Positions 38,570 through 48,970 of a stretch of 64,000 bases of DNA are shown here, in pieces. The position numbers and the translations under genes were made by a program. Source of the DNA: Serpens gallinarum (GTDB lineage Bacteria; Pseudomonadota; Gammaproteobacteria; Pseudomonadales; Pseudomonadaceae). The stretch spans positions 1 through 64,000 of the forward strand of contig NZ_JACSQG010000008.1 in the NCBI RefSeq assembly GCF_014836765.1, written 5' to 3'. Numbering within the stretch: position 1 is the first letter of the stretch; the number at the start of each line of letters is the position of its first letter. The notes under the pieces were generated by a model. It worked only from the letters and a program-made list of their open reading frames with translations, had not been told where the DNA came from and searched no databases.

Positions 38570-38740
38570 TCACTGCTTGGCCTCCATCTGGGCGGCTATC
38601 TGCACCCGTTGCCACTCCGCGTCATCCAGCCGGCCATTGAGATTGCCGTCGAAACGGCGCAGCAGGCCGCCGAATCCTTTTTTGCCACGACCAGGGCTAT
38701 CGCCACCGTCAGACTCGAATTCATACAGCCTCTGGAACCG
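38570..38740 (-). pseudogene. Remnant of an EF-hand protein (C-terminal fragment)
   Basis: Minus-strand translation from 38740 to a TGA at 38570-38572 gives 56 residues ending in an EF-hand loop, FDGNLNGRLDDAEWQRVQ, after a Gly-rich stretch. A TAA at 38741-38743 closes the frame upstream and no start codon with a ribosome site is present, so this is probably the tail of a lost gene. No longer match can be named. The rest of the 575-base gap after bifA shows no gene. Confidence 0.55.
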
Positions 38741-38829
38741 TTACGAGAAAAGAAGCGGATTCTATGCCGCACACCAAAACGGGGGGTTGACCACTCTCGC
38801 GAGTTTTTTATCGCAGCGCCCCTTTCGCT

Positions 38830-38850
38830 TAATGCAAATCTTTCGCATTA
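38830..38850. promoter_or_regulatory. Palindrome resembling a Fur box upstream of the imelysin operon
   Basis: taatgc..gcatta forms a 21-base inverted repeat with an aaatcttt centre, 60 bases before the first imelysin gene. About 11-12 of 19 positions match the Fur consensus in either of two overlapping registers. Imelysin operons of Pseudomonas are iron-repressed, which fits. Confidence 0.55.
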
Positions 38851-38910
38851 TGTTGTCGGTTTGCCTGTACCCCTTCTGGCTTCCTCTCTCGAACGCAAAG
38901 GATTTCGCCC

Positions 38911-40245
38911 ATGCTCCGTACTCCCCTGGCCTCCGCCAGCCTGCTCGCCCTTGCCATCGCCCTGGCAGGCTGCGGCGACAATAACAACGAGACGACCACT
39001 GCCAGCACGCCGGCAGCCAGTGTTGAACAATCCGCCCCCGCGCAAACGAGCCAACTGGACCAGGCCACCGCCAAGGCCGTGGTCAGCCATTACGCGGATA
39101 TGGCCTACGCGATCTTCAGCGACGCCGCCAGTACGGCGAAAACCCTGCAGACTGCAATCGATGCTTTCCTCGCCACGCCCAACGACGCCACTCTGCAAGC
39201 TGCAAAAGACGCCTGGGTGGCCGCCCGCGTGCCCTACATGCAGACCGAAGTGTTCCGCTTCGGCAACCCCAACGTTGACGACTGGGAAGGCCAGGTCAAC
39301 GCCTGGCCGCTGGATGAAGGCTTGATCGACTACGTGGTCGAGGATTACCAGCACGCCCTGGGCAACCCCGGCGCCACCGCCAACATCATTGCCAACACCC
39401 AGATCCAGGTGGGGGAAGAACAGCTCGATGCCAGTGAAATCACCGGCGAACTGCTGGCCAGCCTGAATGAACTGGGCGGTTCCGAGGCCAACGTCGCCAC
39501 CGGTTACCACGCCATCGAATTTCTGCTCTGGGGCCAGGACCTCAACGGCACCAATGCCGGCGCAGGTCAGCGCCCCGCCAGCGACTTCATGGTCGGTGCA
39601 GACGCCACCGGCGGGAATAACGAGCGCCGCCGCGCCTACCTGAAGGCCGCCACCGACCTACTGGTCACTGATCTGGACGAAATGGCCGCCCAATGGCAAC
39701 CCAATGATGCCAACAATTACCGCGCCAGCCTGGAAGCCGAATCCGCCGAGAATGGCCTGCGCAAGATGCTCTTCGGCATGGGCAGCCTGTCCCTTGGCGA
39801 ACTGGCCGGCGAGCGCATGAAGGTCTCCCTGGAAGCCAACTCAACCGAAGACGAGCACGACTGCTTCAGCGACAACACGCACAATTCGCACTTCTACAAC
39901 GGCAAGGGCATCCGCAACATTTACCTGGGCGAATACCGCAAGGTCGACGGCAGCACCCTGTCCGGCCCGAGCCTGTCCTCCCTGGTGGTCATGGCTGACG
40001 CCGCCGCCGACGCCACGCTGCAAGCCGACCTGGCCACCACCGAAGCCAAACTGCAGGCCCTGGTGGACAGCGCCGACAACGGCGTGCACTACGACCAGTT
40101 GATCGCCGCTGACAATACCGAAGGCCAGCAACTGATCCGCGACGCCATCGCCGCCCTGGTCAAGCAGACCACCTCGATCGAACAGGCCGCCGCCAAACTG
40201 GGCATCGGCGACCTCAACCCGGACACCGCTGATCACCAATTCTGA
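38911..40245 (+). CDS. icmP: Imelysin family iron-regulated lipoprotein (IcmP-like)
   Basis: A 444-residue lipoprotein of the imelysin (M75, IrpA) family. Lipobox LAGC sets Cys21, then a low-complexity Thr/Ala/Ser linker. The GxHxxE motif appears as GYHAIEFLLWGQD (about 197-209). P. aeruginosa IcmP (PA4370) was described as an insulin-cleaving metalloprotein, while structural work suggests imelysins bind iron rather than cleave peptides. It opens a four-gene operon downstream of bifA, as in P. aeruginosa. A hairpin terminator directly follows. Confidence 0.9.
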   Translation: MLRTPLASASLLALAIALAGCGDNNNETTTASTPAASVEQSAPAQTSQLDQATAKAVVSHYADMAYAIFSDAASTAKTLQTAIDAFLATPNDATLQAAKDAWVAARVPYMQTEVFRFGNPNVDDWEGQVNAWPLDEGLIDYVVEDYQHALGNPGATANIIANTQIQVGEEQLDASEITGELLASLNELGGSEANVATGYHAIEFLLWGQDLNGTNAGAGQRPASDFMVGADATGGNNERRRAYLKAATDLLVTDLDEMAAQWQPNDANNYRASLEAESAENGLRKMLFGMGSLSLGELAGERMKVSLEANSTEDEHDCFSDNTHNSHFYNGKGIRNIYLGEYRKVDGSTLSGPSLSSLVVMADAAADATLQADLATTEAKLQALVDSADNGVHYDQLIAADNTEGQQLIRDAIAALVKQTTSIEQAAAKLGIGDLNPDTADHQF

Positions 40246-40260
40246 TCGTCGCGTGTTCAT

Positions 40261-40294
40261 CTGCAGGCCGGGCTTTCCGGCCTGCAGGGTTTTT
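40261..40294 (+). terminator. Terminator after the first imelysin gene
   Basis: A perfect 11-base stem (ctgcaggccgg / ccggcctgcag) and a T run lie 16 bases past the stop, inside the presumed operon. Partial termination would give more of the first protein than of the following three. Confidence 0.8.
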
Positions 40295-40372
40295 GGCCGC
40301 AACACACCCTCAGCACTCATCCAAATGCTCGTCTTTGCCTGATTCTTGCCCGAGTCTGTACCGGAGCTGTAA

Positions 40373-41791
40373 ATGTCCGCCCTGCCCCACGGTTTCTTGC
40401 TCCTCTTTACGCTGTTCCTGACCGCCTGCCGGGACGCCTCAGATCTGGATTTCACCCGCGCCGAGCCTGGCGAAGCGCTGTCCGCAGGCTCGACCACCGT
40501 CCAGCGCAGCGATGTGAATGCGTTTTCCCTGCCTTCGGCCAACCTGGCGCCCAGCCGCCGCCTGGACTTCAGCGTCGGCAATAGCTTCTTTCGCAACCCC
40601 TGGGTGATCGCCCCAGCCTCCACCACCGCCCGCGATGGCCTGGGACCGCTGTTCAACACCAACGCCTGTCAGAACTGCCACATCAAGGATGGCCGCGGTC
40701 ACCCGCCAGCTGTCGGTGCCAGCCATGCGGTGTCCATGCTGGTGCGTTTATCGATCCCCGCCGGCGCCGAGCACCTGGCGGTGGTGGAAAAAAACGGTGT
40801 CGTGCCTGAGCCTGTTTATGGTGGGCAATTACAGGACATGGCCATTCCCGGCGTGACGCCCGAAGGGCGGGTGCGGGTCAGCTACGACTATTTCCCCGTG
40901 CAGTTCGCCGATGGCTTCGAAGTGGAGCTGCGCCAACCGCGCCTGGATATCGACCAGCTCGGCTACGGCCCCCTGCACCCGCAGACGCTGTTCTCTGCAC
41001 GCATTGCGCCACCGATGATTGGCCTCGGCCTGCTCGAAGCCATTCCCGAAGCGGCGATCCTGGCCCATGCCGATCCGGAAGATAAAAACGGCGACGGCAT
41101 CTCCGGACGCCCCAACCGCGTGCGCGACCAGCTCACCCACCGGACCGTACTGGGCCGTTTCGGCTGGAAGGCCGGCCAGCCCAGCCTGGCCCAGCAGAAC
41201 GCCGATGCCTTTTTCAACGACATGGGCCTGAGCAACTCCATTTTCACCGGCACCTCCTGCACGGCCACCCAGCAGGACTGCCTGGCGGCGCCGGAGGGCG
41301 GCGAGCCGGAAGTCAGCGACAGCATCTTCAAGCAGGTGCTGTTCTACACCCGCAACCTCGCCGTGCCGGCTCGCCGTACGGTCGATGCGCCCCAGGTATT
41401 GGCCGGCAAACGACTGTTCCATCAGGCCGGCTGCCAGAGTTGCCATGTCCCCAGCTTCGTGACGGGCGCTGACGCCGCCGAGCCGGAATTGGCCAACCAA
41501 ACCATTCGTCCCTATACCGACTTGTTGCTGCACGACATGGGCGAGGGCTTGGCCGACCATCGTCCGGAATTCCAGGCCAGCGGCCGCGAATGGCGCACCG
41601 CGCCACTGTGGGGCATTGGCCTCACCGAAACGGTCAACGGCCACACCCAGTTTCTCCATGACGGCCGCGCGCGCAACCTGCTCGAAGCCATCCTGTGGCA
41701 TGGCGGCGAAGCCGAGGCAGCCCGCCAGCGCGTGCTGACCTTCGATGCCGAGCAGCGCACCGCCCTGCTGGCGTTCCTGAATTCCCTGTAA
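40373..41791 (+). CDS. Di-haem cytochrome-peroxidase-like lipoprotein (DUF1111)
   Basis: A 472-residue lipoprotein with two c-type haem motifs, CQNCH (about 99-103) and CQSCH (about 353-357). Lipobox LTAC sets Cys19. It belongs to the di-haem oxidoreductase (DUF1111) family, distantly related to MauG and cytochrome c peroxidase, and is expected to sit in the periplasm. The reaction is unknown; beside imelysins a role in iron oxidation or reduction during uptake is plausible. Start follows the terminator at 40261 by about 80 bases. The next gene begins nine bases after the stop. Confidence 0.88.
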   Translation: MSALPHGFLLLFTLFLTACRDASDLDFTRAEPGEALSAGSTTVQRSDVNAFSLPSANLAPSRRLDFSVGNSFFRNPWVIAPASTTARDGLGPLFNTNACQNCHIKDGRGHPPAVGASHAVSMLVRLSIPAGAEHLAVVEKNGVVPEPVYGGQLQDMAIPGVTPEGRVRVSYDYFPVQFADGFEVELRQPRLDIDQLGYGPLHPQTLFSARIAPPMIGLGLLEAIPEAAILAHADPEDKNGDGISGRPNRVRDQLTHRTVLGRFGWKAGQPSLAQQNADAFFNDMGLSNSIFTGTSCTATQQDCLAAPEGGEPEVSDSIFKQVLFYTRNLAVPARRTVDAPQVLAGKRLFHQAGCQSCHVPSFVTGADAAEPELANQTIRPYTDLLLHDMGEGLADHRPEFQASGREWRTAPLWGIGLTETVNGHTQFLHDGRARNLLEAILWHGGEAEAARQRVLTFDAEQRTALLAFLNSL

Positions 41792-41800
41792 GGAGTCACC

Positions 41801-42856
41801 ATGTTCCGTCCTCTCCCGCTTGCCGTGATCTGCCTGAGCCTGACCCTCAGCGCCTGCAGCAAAGACCCGCACACCCAGGCCAGCCAGGCCCTGGCTGACA
41901 AGGTCTTGTTGCCGGCCTACAGCGCCTGGGCCACGGCTGACCAGCAACTGGCCGACAGCGCCAGCGCCTTTTGCGCCGGCACGCAGGACCTGGCGCAAGC
42001 GCGCCAGGCCTACCTCAGCGCACAAAGCAGCTGGTCCGCCCTGCACCCCCTGCAGCTTGGCCCGCTGGCCGAAGGCAACCTGGCCTGGCAAGTGCAGTTC
42101 TGGCCGGACAAGAAGAACCTGGTCGCGCGTCAGGTGGAAAACCTGCTCAACAGCAAGCCCCAGCTGACCCAGACCGATCTGGACAAGGGCAGCGTGGTGG
42201 TGCAAGGCCTCACCGCCTACGAATACCTGCTCTTCGACCCGAACATCGACCTCAGCGATGCCACGCAGAAAACCCGTTATTGCCCGCTACTGGTTGCCAT
42301 CGGCAATCATCAACAGGCGCTCAGTGCCCACGTGCTGGAGCAGTGGCAAACCGGCCTGATCGAGCAGTTCAAGACGTTCCCCAACGAGCGCTACGCCGAG
42401 CCCCAGGAAGCCATCGCCGACCTGCTGCGCACCCAGGTTTCGGCCATCGACGGCCTCAAGAAGAAGCTCGGCACGCCCATGGGCCGCTTGAGCAAGGGCA
42501 TACCGCAGCCGTTCCAGGCCGAAGGCTGGCGCAGCAATACCAGCCTGGCCAACCTCGGCGCCGCCCTGGCCAGCGCCGAACAGCTCTGGCTCGGCACCGA
42601 CAAGGACGGCCTGCGCAGCCTGCTGGGCAGTCATCAGCACGACCTGGCCGAACGTGTGAGCTTCGCCTACACCGACACCCGCCAGCGTCTCGCCGCTCTG
42701 CAGCAGCCCTTGAGTGTGTTGCTTGTCAGCGAAAGCGGTCGAGAAGAGCTGAACGCCTTGTACGACAGCCTCAACCGTCTGCATCGCCTGCAGGAAGGCG
42801 ACCTGGCCAAGGCCCTCGGCATCCAGATGGGTTTCAACGCCCATGACGGTGACTGA
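41801..42856 (+). CDS. Second imelysin-family lipoprotein
   Basis: A 351-residue imelysin-like lipoprotein. Lipobox LSAC sets Cys19. At the place of the GxHxxE motif it has GLTAYEYLLFD, so the His is Thr, which is usual for this second subgroup. The fold is all-helical with two repeats. It is tightly coupled to the di-haem gene (gap nine bases, aaggag site). Together with the first imelysin it probably takes part in periplasmic iron handling. The exact role is unknown. Confidence 0.88.
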   Translation: MFRPLPLAVICLSLTLSACSKDPHTQASQALADKVLLPAYSAWATADQQLADSASAFCAGTQDLAQARQAYLSAQSSWSALHPLQLGPLAEGNLAWQVQFWPDKKNLVARQVENLLNSKPQLTQTDLDKGSVVVQGLTAYEYLLFDPNIDLSDATQKTRYCPLLVAIGNHQQALSAHVLEQWQTGLIEQFKTFPNERYAEPQEAIADLLRTQVSAIDGLKKKLGTPMGRLSKGIPQPFQAEGWRSNTSLANLGAALASAEQLWLGTDKDGLRSLLGSHQHDLAERVSFAYTDTRQRLAALQQPLSVLLVSESGREELNALYDSLNRLHRLQEGDLAKALGIQMGFNAHDGD

Positions 42857-42924
42857 ACACAGCAGTGACCACGCAGGCTGCTTCAACGCCTGTTAACCGG
42901 TTTGTTTCACCAAGGACTCATGTA

Positions 42925-44019
42925 ATGCAACGCCGCACTTTTCTTGGCCTGGGCAGCGCCCTGCTGGCCGCCGGCGCGTTCGGTGGCTGGACCCTGGTCA
43001 AGCAGGGCACACAGCCGCTGATGCTCTCCGCCCGCAACGATGCCGACGGCAATCACTACGCCGTCGGCTATTACCTGGATGGCACACAGGCCTTCGCCAC
43101 CCGCGTCAACGAGCGCTGCCACGACGTGGAAGTGCATCCCAGCCTGCCTCTGGCGGTGTTCGTCGGTCGTCGACCCAGCCGTGAAAGCTACCTGATTGAT
43201 CTGCGCGACGGCCGTCTGCTGCAGACCCTGGCCAGCCCGGCGCAGCGCCATTTCTATGGTCATGGCGTGTTCCATAAAGACGGCGAATTCTTCTACAGCA
43301 CCGAGAACGACACCTCAGACCCTGGCCGTGGCCTGCTGGGTGTCTATCGCCTGCAGAACAACCAGTTAACGCGCGTTGCCGAACACCCCACCCACGGTAT
43401 CGGTCCACACCAGTTGCTGTGGATGCCCGACGGCGAAACCCTGGCGGTGGCCAACGGCGGCATCCGCACCGAGGCCGACAGTCGCCAGATGCTCAATCTC
43501 GACAGTATGGAAGCCAGCCTGGTGTTGATGGCGCGCACCGGCGAACTGATCAGCAAGGAGCACCTTGAGCATCAGATGAACAGCGTGCGTCACATGGCCG
43601 TGGCCGGTGACGGCACCCTCGTCACCGGCCAGCAGTACGAAGGCGACCCCGAACACGCCGTGCCGCTGGTGGCCATCAAACGCCCCGGCCAGCCGTTCCA
43701 GCCCTTTCCCCTCGGCGACCTCCAGCGACAGGTGATGAACCAGTACACCGCCAGCGTCGCGATCCACGACGAACTGCGCCTGCTGGCCATCACCGCGCCG
43801 CGCGGCAACCGCTTCTATGTGTGGAACCTGGACAGCAGCGAACTGCTGCTGGACACCGTCCTGCCCGATTGCGCCGGCGTAGCCGCCAGCCGCGATGGTT
43901 TCGTGGTCAGCGCCGGCATTGGCCGCTGCCGCCACTATGATTGCCGGGGACCGAAAATCCTCACCGAACCCCTTCAGCTGCCGGCCGGGCTCTGGGACAA
44001 CCATTTGCGTCTGGCCTGA
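42925..44019 (+). CDS. Tat-exported DUF1513 beta-propeller protein
   Basis: A 364-residue protein of the DUF1513 family, predicted to form a seven-bladed propeller. The N-terminus MQRRTFLGLGSALLAAG has a twin-arginine signal, which suggests it folds in the cytoplasm before export. Repeats such as VEVHPSLPLAVFVGRRP and GIGPHQLLWMPDGETLAVANGG are typical blades. The ATG at 42925 has an aaggac site; the open frame begins at 42865. It closes the iron-related operon. The ligand is unknown. Confidence 0.86.
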   Translation: MQRRTFLGLGSALLAAGAFGGWTLVKQGTQPLMLSARNDADGNHYAVGYYLDGTQAFATRVNERCHDVEVHPSLPLAVFVGRRPSRESYLIDLRDGRLLQTLASPAQRHFYGHGVFHKDGEFFYSTENDTSDPGRGLLGVYRLQNNQLTRVAEHPTHGIGPHQLLWMPDGETLAVANGGIRTEADSRQMLNLDSMEASLVLMARTGELISKEHLEHQMNSVRHMAVAGDGTLVTGQQYEGDPEHAVPLVAIKRPGQPFQPFPLGDLQRQVMNQYTASVAIHDELRLLAITAPRGNRFYVWNLDSSELLLDTVLPDCAGVAASRDGFVVSAGIGRCRHYDCRGPKILTEPLQLPAGLWDNHLRLA

Positions 44020-44021
44020 AT

Positions 44022-44163
44022 GTAGGGGCGAATTCATTCGCCGAACACCGAGCCATCCGATACTGCGAGGGGGCGAGGAACCAAGCGGCTTGAAGCTTCG
44101 GCGTTCGTCGCAGCCATTGCGTGGCTTGTAGGTTGTGCGCCAGGCGAATGAATTCGCCCCTAC
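44022..44163. repeat. Long inverted repeat with GTAGGGGCGAATTCATTCG ends
   Basis: Both ends carry a perfect 21-base inverted repeat (gtaggggcgaattcattcg.. and its complement at 44143-44163) around a 100-base centre. It starts two bases after the DUF1513 stop, so it may also form the 3-prime end of that transcript. Confidence 0.85.
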
Positions 44164-44202
44164 CGTTTGCATGCCTGATGCGTAGGTAGCCTTGGGCGCG
44201 GC

Positions 44203-44276
44203 AGCTCGCTGGCATCGCGCCGATACCCATCACTATCCACCGCGATACGCTCAACGCCGTCTTACGCGCTCCTACG
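44203..44276. repeat. Intergenic repeat, ATGGCGTnGAGCGC family, inverted partial copy
   Basis: Contains ggcatcgcgccgatacccatca and gatacgctcaacgccgtc, the reverse of motifs in the copies at 16058 and 48772. It lies between the DUF1513 gene and the MaoC gene. Confidence 0.5.
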
Positions 44277-44378
44277 CTGTGTGCCGCTGAAGAATTACCG
44301 CGCCTGGATTGCACCTTTGCCAACAGCGTCTAGCCTGTGACTCTTAACAGTTTTGTCAAAGCGTAAGGAAACCTTTTC

Positions 44379-44852
44379 ATGACTGCTATTTTCACCACTG
44401 CCGAAGAGTTGATCGCCGCTGCGGGCCTGGATCTGGGCCATACCGACTGGCTGGAAATGACCCAGGAGCGCGTCAACCTGTTCGCCGAGGCGACCGGTGA
44501 CCATCAGTGGATCCACACCGACCCGGTGCGCGCCGCACAGACCCCGTTTGGCGGCTGCATCGCCCATGGCTACCTGACCCAGTCACTGGCCAGCCAATTC
44601 ATCATGCAGTTGCTGCGCGTCGACAACCTGCTCATGGGCGTCAATTACGGATGCGACAAGGTGCGTTTCCCGGCCCCCGTCAAGGTCGGCGCCCGCGTTC
44701 GCGGCCATGGTGTGATCCAAAAGGCCGAGCCGGTGGAGGGTAACGGCGTGCAACTCGCCGTGCGCGTCACCGTCGAGATCGAAGGCTCCGAGCGCCCCGG
44801 TTGCGTGGTCGATACCTTGAGCCGCTATATCTTCCTGCCGACTGGGCGCTAA
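44379..44852 (+). CDS. MaoC-like hotdog dehydratase
   Basis: A 157-residue (R)-specific enoyl-CoA hydratase-like protein of the MaoC/NodN group. The hydratase motif FAEATGDHQWIHTDP carries the catalytic Asp and His (about 34-48), followed by FGGCIAHGYLTQSL. This group hydrates enoyl-CoA esters or acts in polyketide and fatty acid side paths. An aagga ribosome site precedes the ATG. It stands alone between repeats, with a terminator after it and the thiolase operon convergent. Confidence 0.9.
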   Translation: MTAIFTTAEELIAAAGLDLGHTDWLEMTQERVNLFAEATGDHQWIHTDPVRAAQTPFGGCIAHGYLTQSLASQFIMQLLRVDNLLMGVNYGCDKVRFPAPVKVGARVRGHGVIQKAEPVEGNGVQLAVRVTVEIEGSERPGCVVDTLSRYIFLPTGR

Positions 44853-44897
44853 CCCTCCGCCTTTCTTGCTGCACCGACTGGGCAGCAGAAAAGAAAT

Positions 44898-44929
44898 AAA
44901 AAACGCCACGTCGCAGGACGTGGCGTTTT
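44898..44929 (+). terminator. Terminator of the MaoC gene
   Basis: The stem aaaacgccacgtc / gacgtggcgtttt, 45 bases after the stop. Confidence 0.88.
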
Positions 44930-44960
44930 GGTTTCTGAGCAGCCGTCGACTGAGCACTCT

Positions 44961-45024
44961 GTAGGAGCCAGCTTGGGCGATGCGTTGCAATAACGTCGCC
45001 AATCGCCAGCGAGCTGGCGCCTAC
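44961..45024. repeat. Palindromic intergenic repeat, GTAGGAGCCAGC family, copy b
   Basis: gtaggagccagcttgggcga at the left pairs with tcgccagcgagctggcgcctac at the right. It sits between convergent MaoC and atoB genes and resembles 13208-13275. Confidence 0.75.
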
Positions 45025-45065
45025 ACACCCTCCCAAGCCATCCGAACGGCACCCTCAACAGTAGT

Positions 45066-46244
<1,179 letters not shown>

Positions 46245-46258
46245 GGCAATTACTCCGT

Positions 46259-46918
46259 TCAGTCGAAGGTCATTTCCGGAACAAACTCGGGCACGATCAG
46301 ACGCCCGGCGGTTTTCTCGGCGATTTCCGCGACGCTCACGCCCGGTGCACGCTCGCGCAGGATGAAGGTACCGTTTTCGATTTCCAGATACGCCAGATCG
46401 GTGAGCACCTTGCGGATGCAGCCGGCACCGGTCAGCGGCAGCGAGCAGCGCTGCAGCAACTTGGATTCGCCGTTCTTGGAGGCGTGGGTCATGGTGACGA
46501 TGATGTTGTCGGCGCCGGCCACCAGGTCCATCGCGCCGCCCATGCCCTTGACCAGCTTGCCGGGGATCATCCAGGAGGCGATGTTGCCCTCCACGTCCAC
46601 TTCGAAGGCGCCCAGCACAGTCAGGTCGACGTGGCCGCCGCGGATCATGGCGAAGGATTCGGCCGAGTTGAAAATGGCGGCGCCGGGCAGCGCCGTGACG
46701 GTCTGCTTGCCAGCGTTGATCATGTCGGCGTCCAGTTCGGCTTCTGTCGGAAAGGCGCCCATGCCCAGCAGGCCGTTTTCAGACTGAAGCATCACCTCGA
46801 TGCCGGCCGGCACATAGTTGGCCACCAGGGTGGGAATACCAATGCCTAGGTTCACGTAGTAACCGTCTTTCAATTCGCGCGCCACGCGCTGCGCCATCTG
46901 TTCGCGAGTCAGTGCCAT
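46259..46918 (-). CDS. atoA: 3-oxoacid CoA-transferase subunit B
   Basis: A 219-residue beta subunit of a family I CoA-transferase. The catalytic Glu lies in [10 protein letters not shown] (about 45-54), after [13 protein letters not shown]. It moves CoA from succinyl-CoA or acetyl-CoA to a 3-oxoacid. It is 50 bases from atoD and 14 from atoB in one operon. The substrate could be acetoacetate or dehydrocarnitine (DhcB-like); carnitine genes are not in the window, so this is open. Confidence 0.92.
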   Translation of the reverse strand: MALTREQMAQRVARELKDGYYVNLGIGIPTLVANYVPAGIEVMLQSENGLLGMGAFPTEAELDADMINAGKQTVTALPGAAIFNSAESFAMIRGGHVDLTVLGAFEVDVEGNIASWMIPGKLVKGMGGAMDLVAGADNIIVTMTHASKNGESKLLQRCSLPLTGAGCIRKVLTDLAYLEIENGTFILRERAPGVSVAEIAEKTAGRLIVPEFVPEMTFD

Positions 46919-46968
46919 GGGATTATTTCTCTTGTTAGGTAGTTGCCAGCCAGATCGGGAAACTGCGC

Positions 46969-47667
46969 TTAGCTGCGCAGCGTGCGCTGTTCGATGCGTT
47001 TCTCGAAGGTGCCGAGAATGACGCGATCGACATAGATGCCCGGGGTGTGGATCTGGCTGGGCTCCAGCTCGCCGGGCTCGACGATTTCCTCAACCTCGAC
47101 CACGGTGATCTTGCCGGCGGTAGCGGCCAACGGGTTGAAGTTCTGTGCGGTATGGCGATACATCACGTTGCCAAAATGGTCGGCCTTCCAGCCTTTGACG
47201 ATGGCGAAATCGCCGCGAATGGCGTGTTCAAGGATGTAATGACGACCGTCGATTTCACGGACTTCCTTGCCTTCGGCGACCGGCGTGCCGTAACCGGTGG
47301 CGGTGTAGAACGCCGGAATACCCGCACCGCCGGCGCGCAACTTTTCCGCCAGAGTGCCTTGGGGAGTGAGTTCGACTTCCAACTCACCGCTGAGCAGCTG
47401 CTTCTCGAACAACGCGTTTTCGCCCACATAAGAGGCGATCATCTTGCGGATCTGGCGGTCTTCCAACAGCACGCCGAGACCGAAACCGTCGACCCCGCAG
47501 TTGTTGGAAACCATAGTCAGGCCCTTGACGCCGCGACGGCGGATTTCAGCAATCAGGTTTTCAGGAATGCCACACAGGCCAAAGCCACCGGCCAGTACCG
47601 TCATGCCGTCCGTGAGCCCTGCCAGAGCCTCTTCGTAGGTGCTGACGCGTTTATCAAGTCCCGCCAT
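46969..47667 (-). CDS. atoD: 3-oxoacid CoA-transferase subunit A
   Basis: A 232-residue alpha subunit with the family I glycine-rich loop [13 protein letters not shown] (about 27-39), [12 protein letters not shown] and a long [15 protein letters not shown] segment that is typical of SCOT-type enzymes. It is first in the operon atoD-atoA-atoB and divergent from a LysR regulator with 129 bases between starts, which should hold the operator. No catalytic residue is expected in this subunit. Confidence 0.92.
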   Translation of the reverse strand: MAGLDKRVSTYEEALAGLTDGMTVLAGGFGLCGIPENLIAEIRRRGVKGLTMVSNNCGVDGFGLGVLLEDRQIRKMIASYVGENALFEKQLLSGELEVELTPQGTLAEKLRAGGAGIPAFYTATGYGTPVAEGKEVREIDGRHYILEHAIRGDFAIVKGWKADHFGNVMYRHTAQNFNPLAATAGKITVVEVEEIVEPGELEPSQIHTPGIYVDRVILGTFEKRIEQRTLRS

Positions 47668-47796
47668 GGTGTTGTACCTCTTTATTGTTTTATTTGGGTA
47701 ACCGGCAGTTGCCGCCGGAAGATGCAGCCAGCTTCACCCGCAAGCATTCATTTGTTAAGTTTGTTTTTCTGATCCATTGATTTGAAAGGCAAATGA

Positions 47797-48705
47797 ATGA
47801 CCGTCAAGCAACTGCGCGCCTTTCTCGCCGTGGCCCACACCCTGAGTTTTGCCCAAGCCTGCGAACGCCTGCACCTGTCGCAGCCGGCGTTGAGCCTGGC
47901 GATCAAGAGCCTCGAAGATTCAATGGGAGGGCGCTTGCTGATCCGCAGCACCCGCAGCGTGCGCCTGACGCCTGAAGGCGAAGTCCTGCTGCCCATTGCC
48001 CGGCGCCTGCTGACCGATTGGGACAATGCCGAAGACCTGCTGCGCCAGCACTTCACGCTGCAGCGCGGCACCGTGGCGATTGCCGCCATGCCCTCATTCG
48101 CCGGCAATCTGCTGCCTGAAGCGCTCAAGGTGTTTCGCAGCCGCTACCCGAAAATCAACGTGGCGGTGCACGACCTGATCAACGAGCGCGTCGTGGAGAT
48201 GGTGCGCAGCCAGCAGGTGGAACTGGGCATTGCCTTCGAGCCGGAGGCCCTGGACGGGCTGGAGTTCACCTCGTTTTACACCGACCGTTTCGTCGCCGTG
48301 GTACCTGCCGACTCGCCCTTGGCCCAGCGCGATCGGCTCGACTGGAACGAGTTGCTCGAAGAAACCTTCATTACCCTGCAACGTCCCTCTGCGGTACGTG
48401 TGCTGCTGGAGGACAGCCTGGAGGCACGGCGGCGCAAGCTGGTGGTGGGGTTTGAAAGCCATCAGTTGGCTACGGTCGGGCGCCTGGTGGCCAACGGTCT
48501 GGGCGTCAGCGCCGTGCCGTCACTCTGCATCCGCCAGATGCAGGAACTCGGCGCCCGCTGCGTGCCCTTGCACAAGCCGCAGGTTGAACGCCGCATCGGC
48601 TTGCTGCGCCTGGCCGATCACAGCCTCTCCAGCGCCGCCCAGGGGCTGTGCGATGTATTGGTGAACATGACCGATTGGCCGAGTTTGCAGTTGCTTGGGG
48701 ACTAG
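47797..48705 (+). CDS. LysR-family regulator of the CoA-transferase operon
   Basis: A 302-residue LysR regulator. The N-terminal winged helix LSFAQACERLHLSQPALSLAIKSLE (about 16-40) is clear, followed by a substrate-binding domain. It is divergent from atoDAB and is expected to activate it when the 3-oxoacid (or a CoA ester) is present. The P. aeruginosa counterpart by position is PA1998 (dhcR). An aaagg ribosome site precedes the ATG; an out-of-frame ATG lies four bases upstream. Confidence 0.88.
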   Translation: MTVKQLRAFLAVAHTLSFAQACERLHLSQPALSLAIKSLEDSMGGRLLIRSTRSVRLTPEGEVLLPIARRLLTDWDNAEDLLRQHFTLQRGTVAIAAMPSFAGNLLPEALKVFRSRYPKINVAVHDLINERVVEMVRSQQVELGIAFEPEALDGLEFTSFYTDRFVAVVPADSPLAQRDRLDWNELLEETFITLQRPSAVRVLLEDSLEARRRKLVVGFESHQLATVGRLVANGLGVSAVPSLCIRQMQELGARCVPLHKPQVERRIGLLRLADHSLSSAAQGLCDVLVNMTDWPSLQLLGD

Positions 48706-48771
48706 ACACGGGCTGAACGGCGCCCAGCTGTAGGGCGAACAACCGTTGTGCGTTGTCCGCCAAGCGGCTGA

Positions 48772-48887
48772 GTAGGATGGCGTAGAGCGCAACGATACCC
48801 TTCGCGGCACCCTGGCAGTGATGGGTATCGGGCGCGATGCCACCGGTAATCCTGAGTTCCCCTGCCCCGTCCTCAACCCATCCTAGC
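48772..48887. repeat. Intergenic repeat, ATGGCGTnGAGCGC family, copy b
   Basis: gtaggatggcgtagagcgcaacgataccc at the left and aacccatcctag at the right. It aligns with 16058-16175 and lies in the gap between convergent LysR and MFS genes. Confidence 0.7.
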
Positions 48888-48970
48888 GCTGAGGTCACAG
48901 CAGGGTGCGCATGGTGCCCAGCATGCAAACTCTTTGTTTATGCAGAAAAAGCTTTCGCCCACCTGCTCGA

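Noticed and set aside
38465-39325. Plus-strand frame of 286 codons before and across the first imelysin gene
   Set aside because: It overlaps the imelysin gene in another frame, is Pro-rich without domain, and crosses the likely Fur site and a pseudogene.
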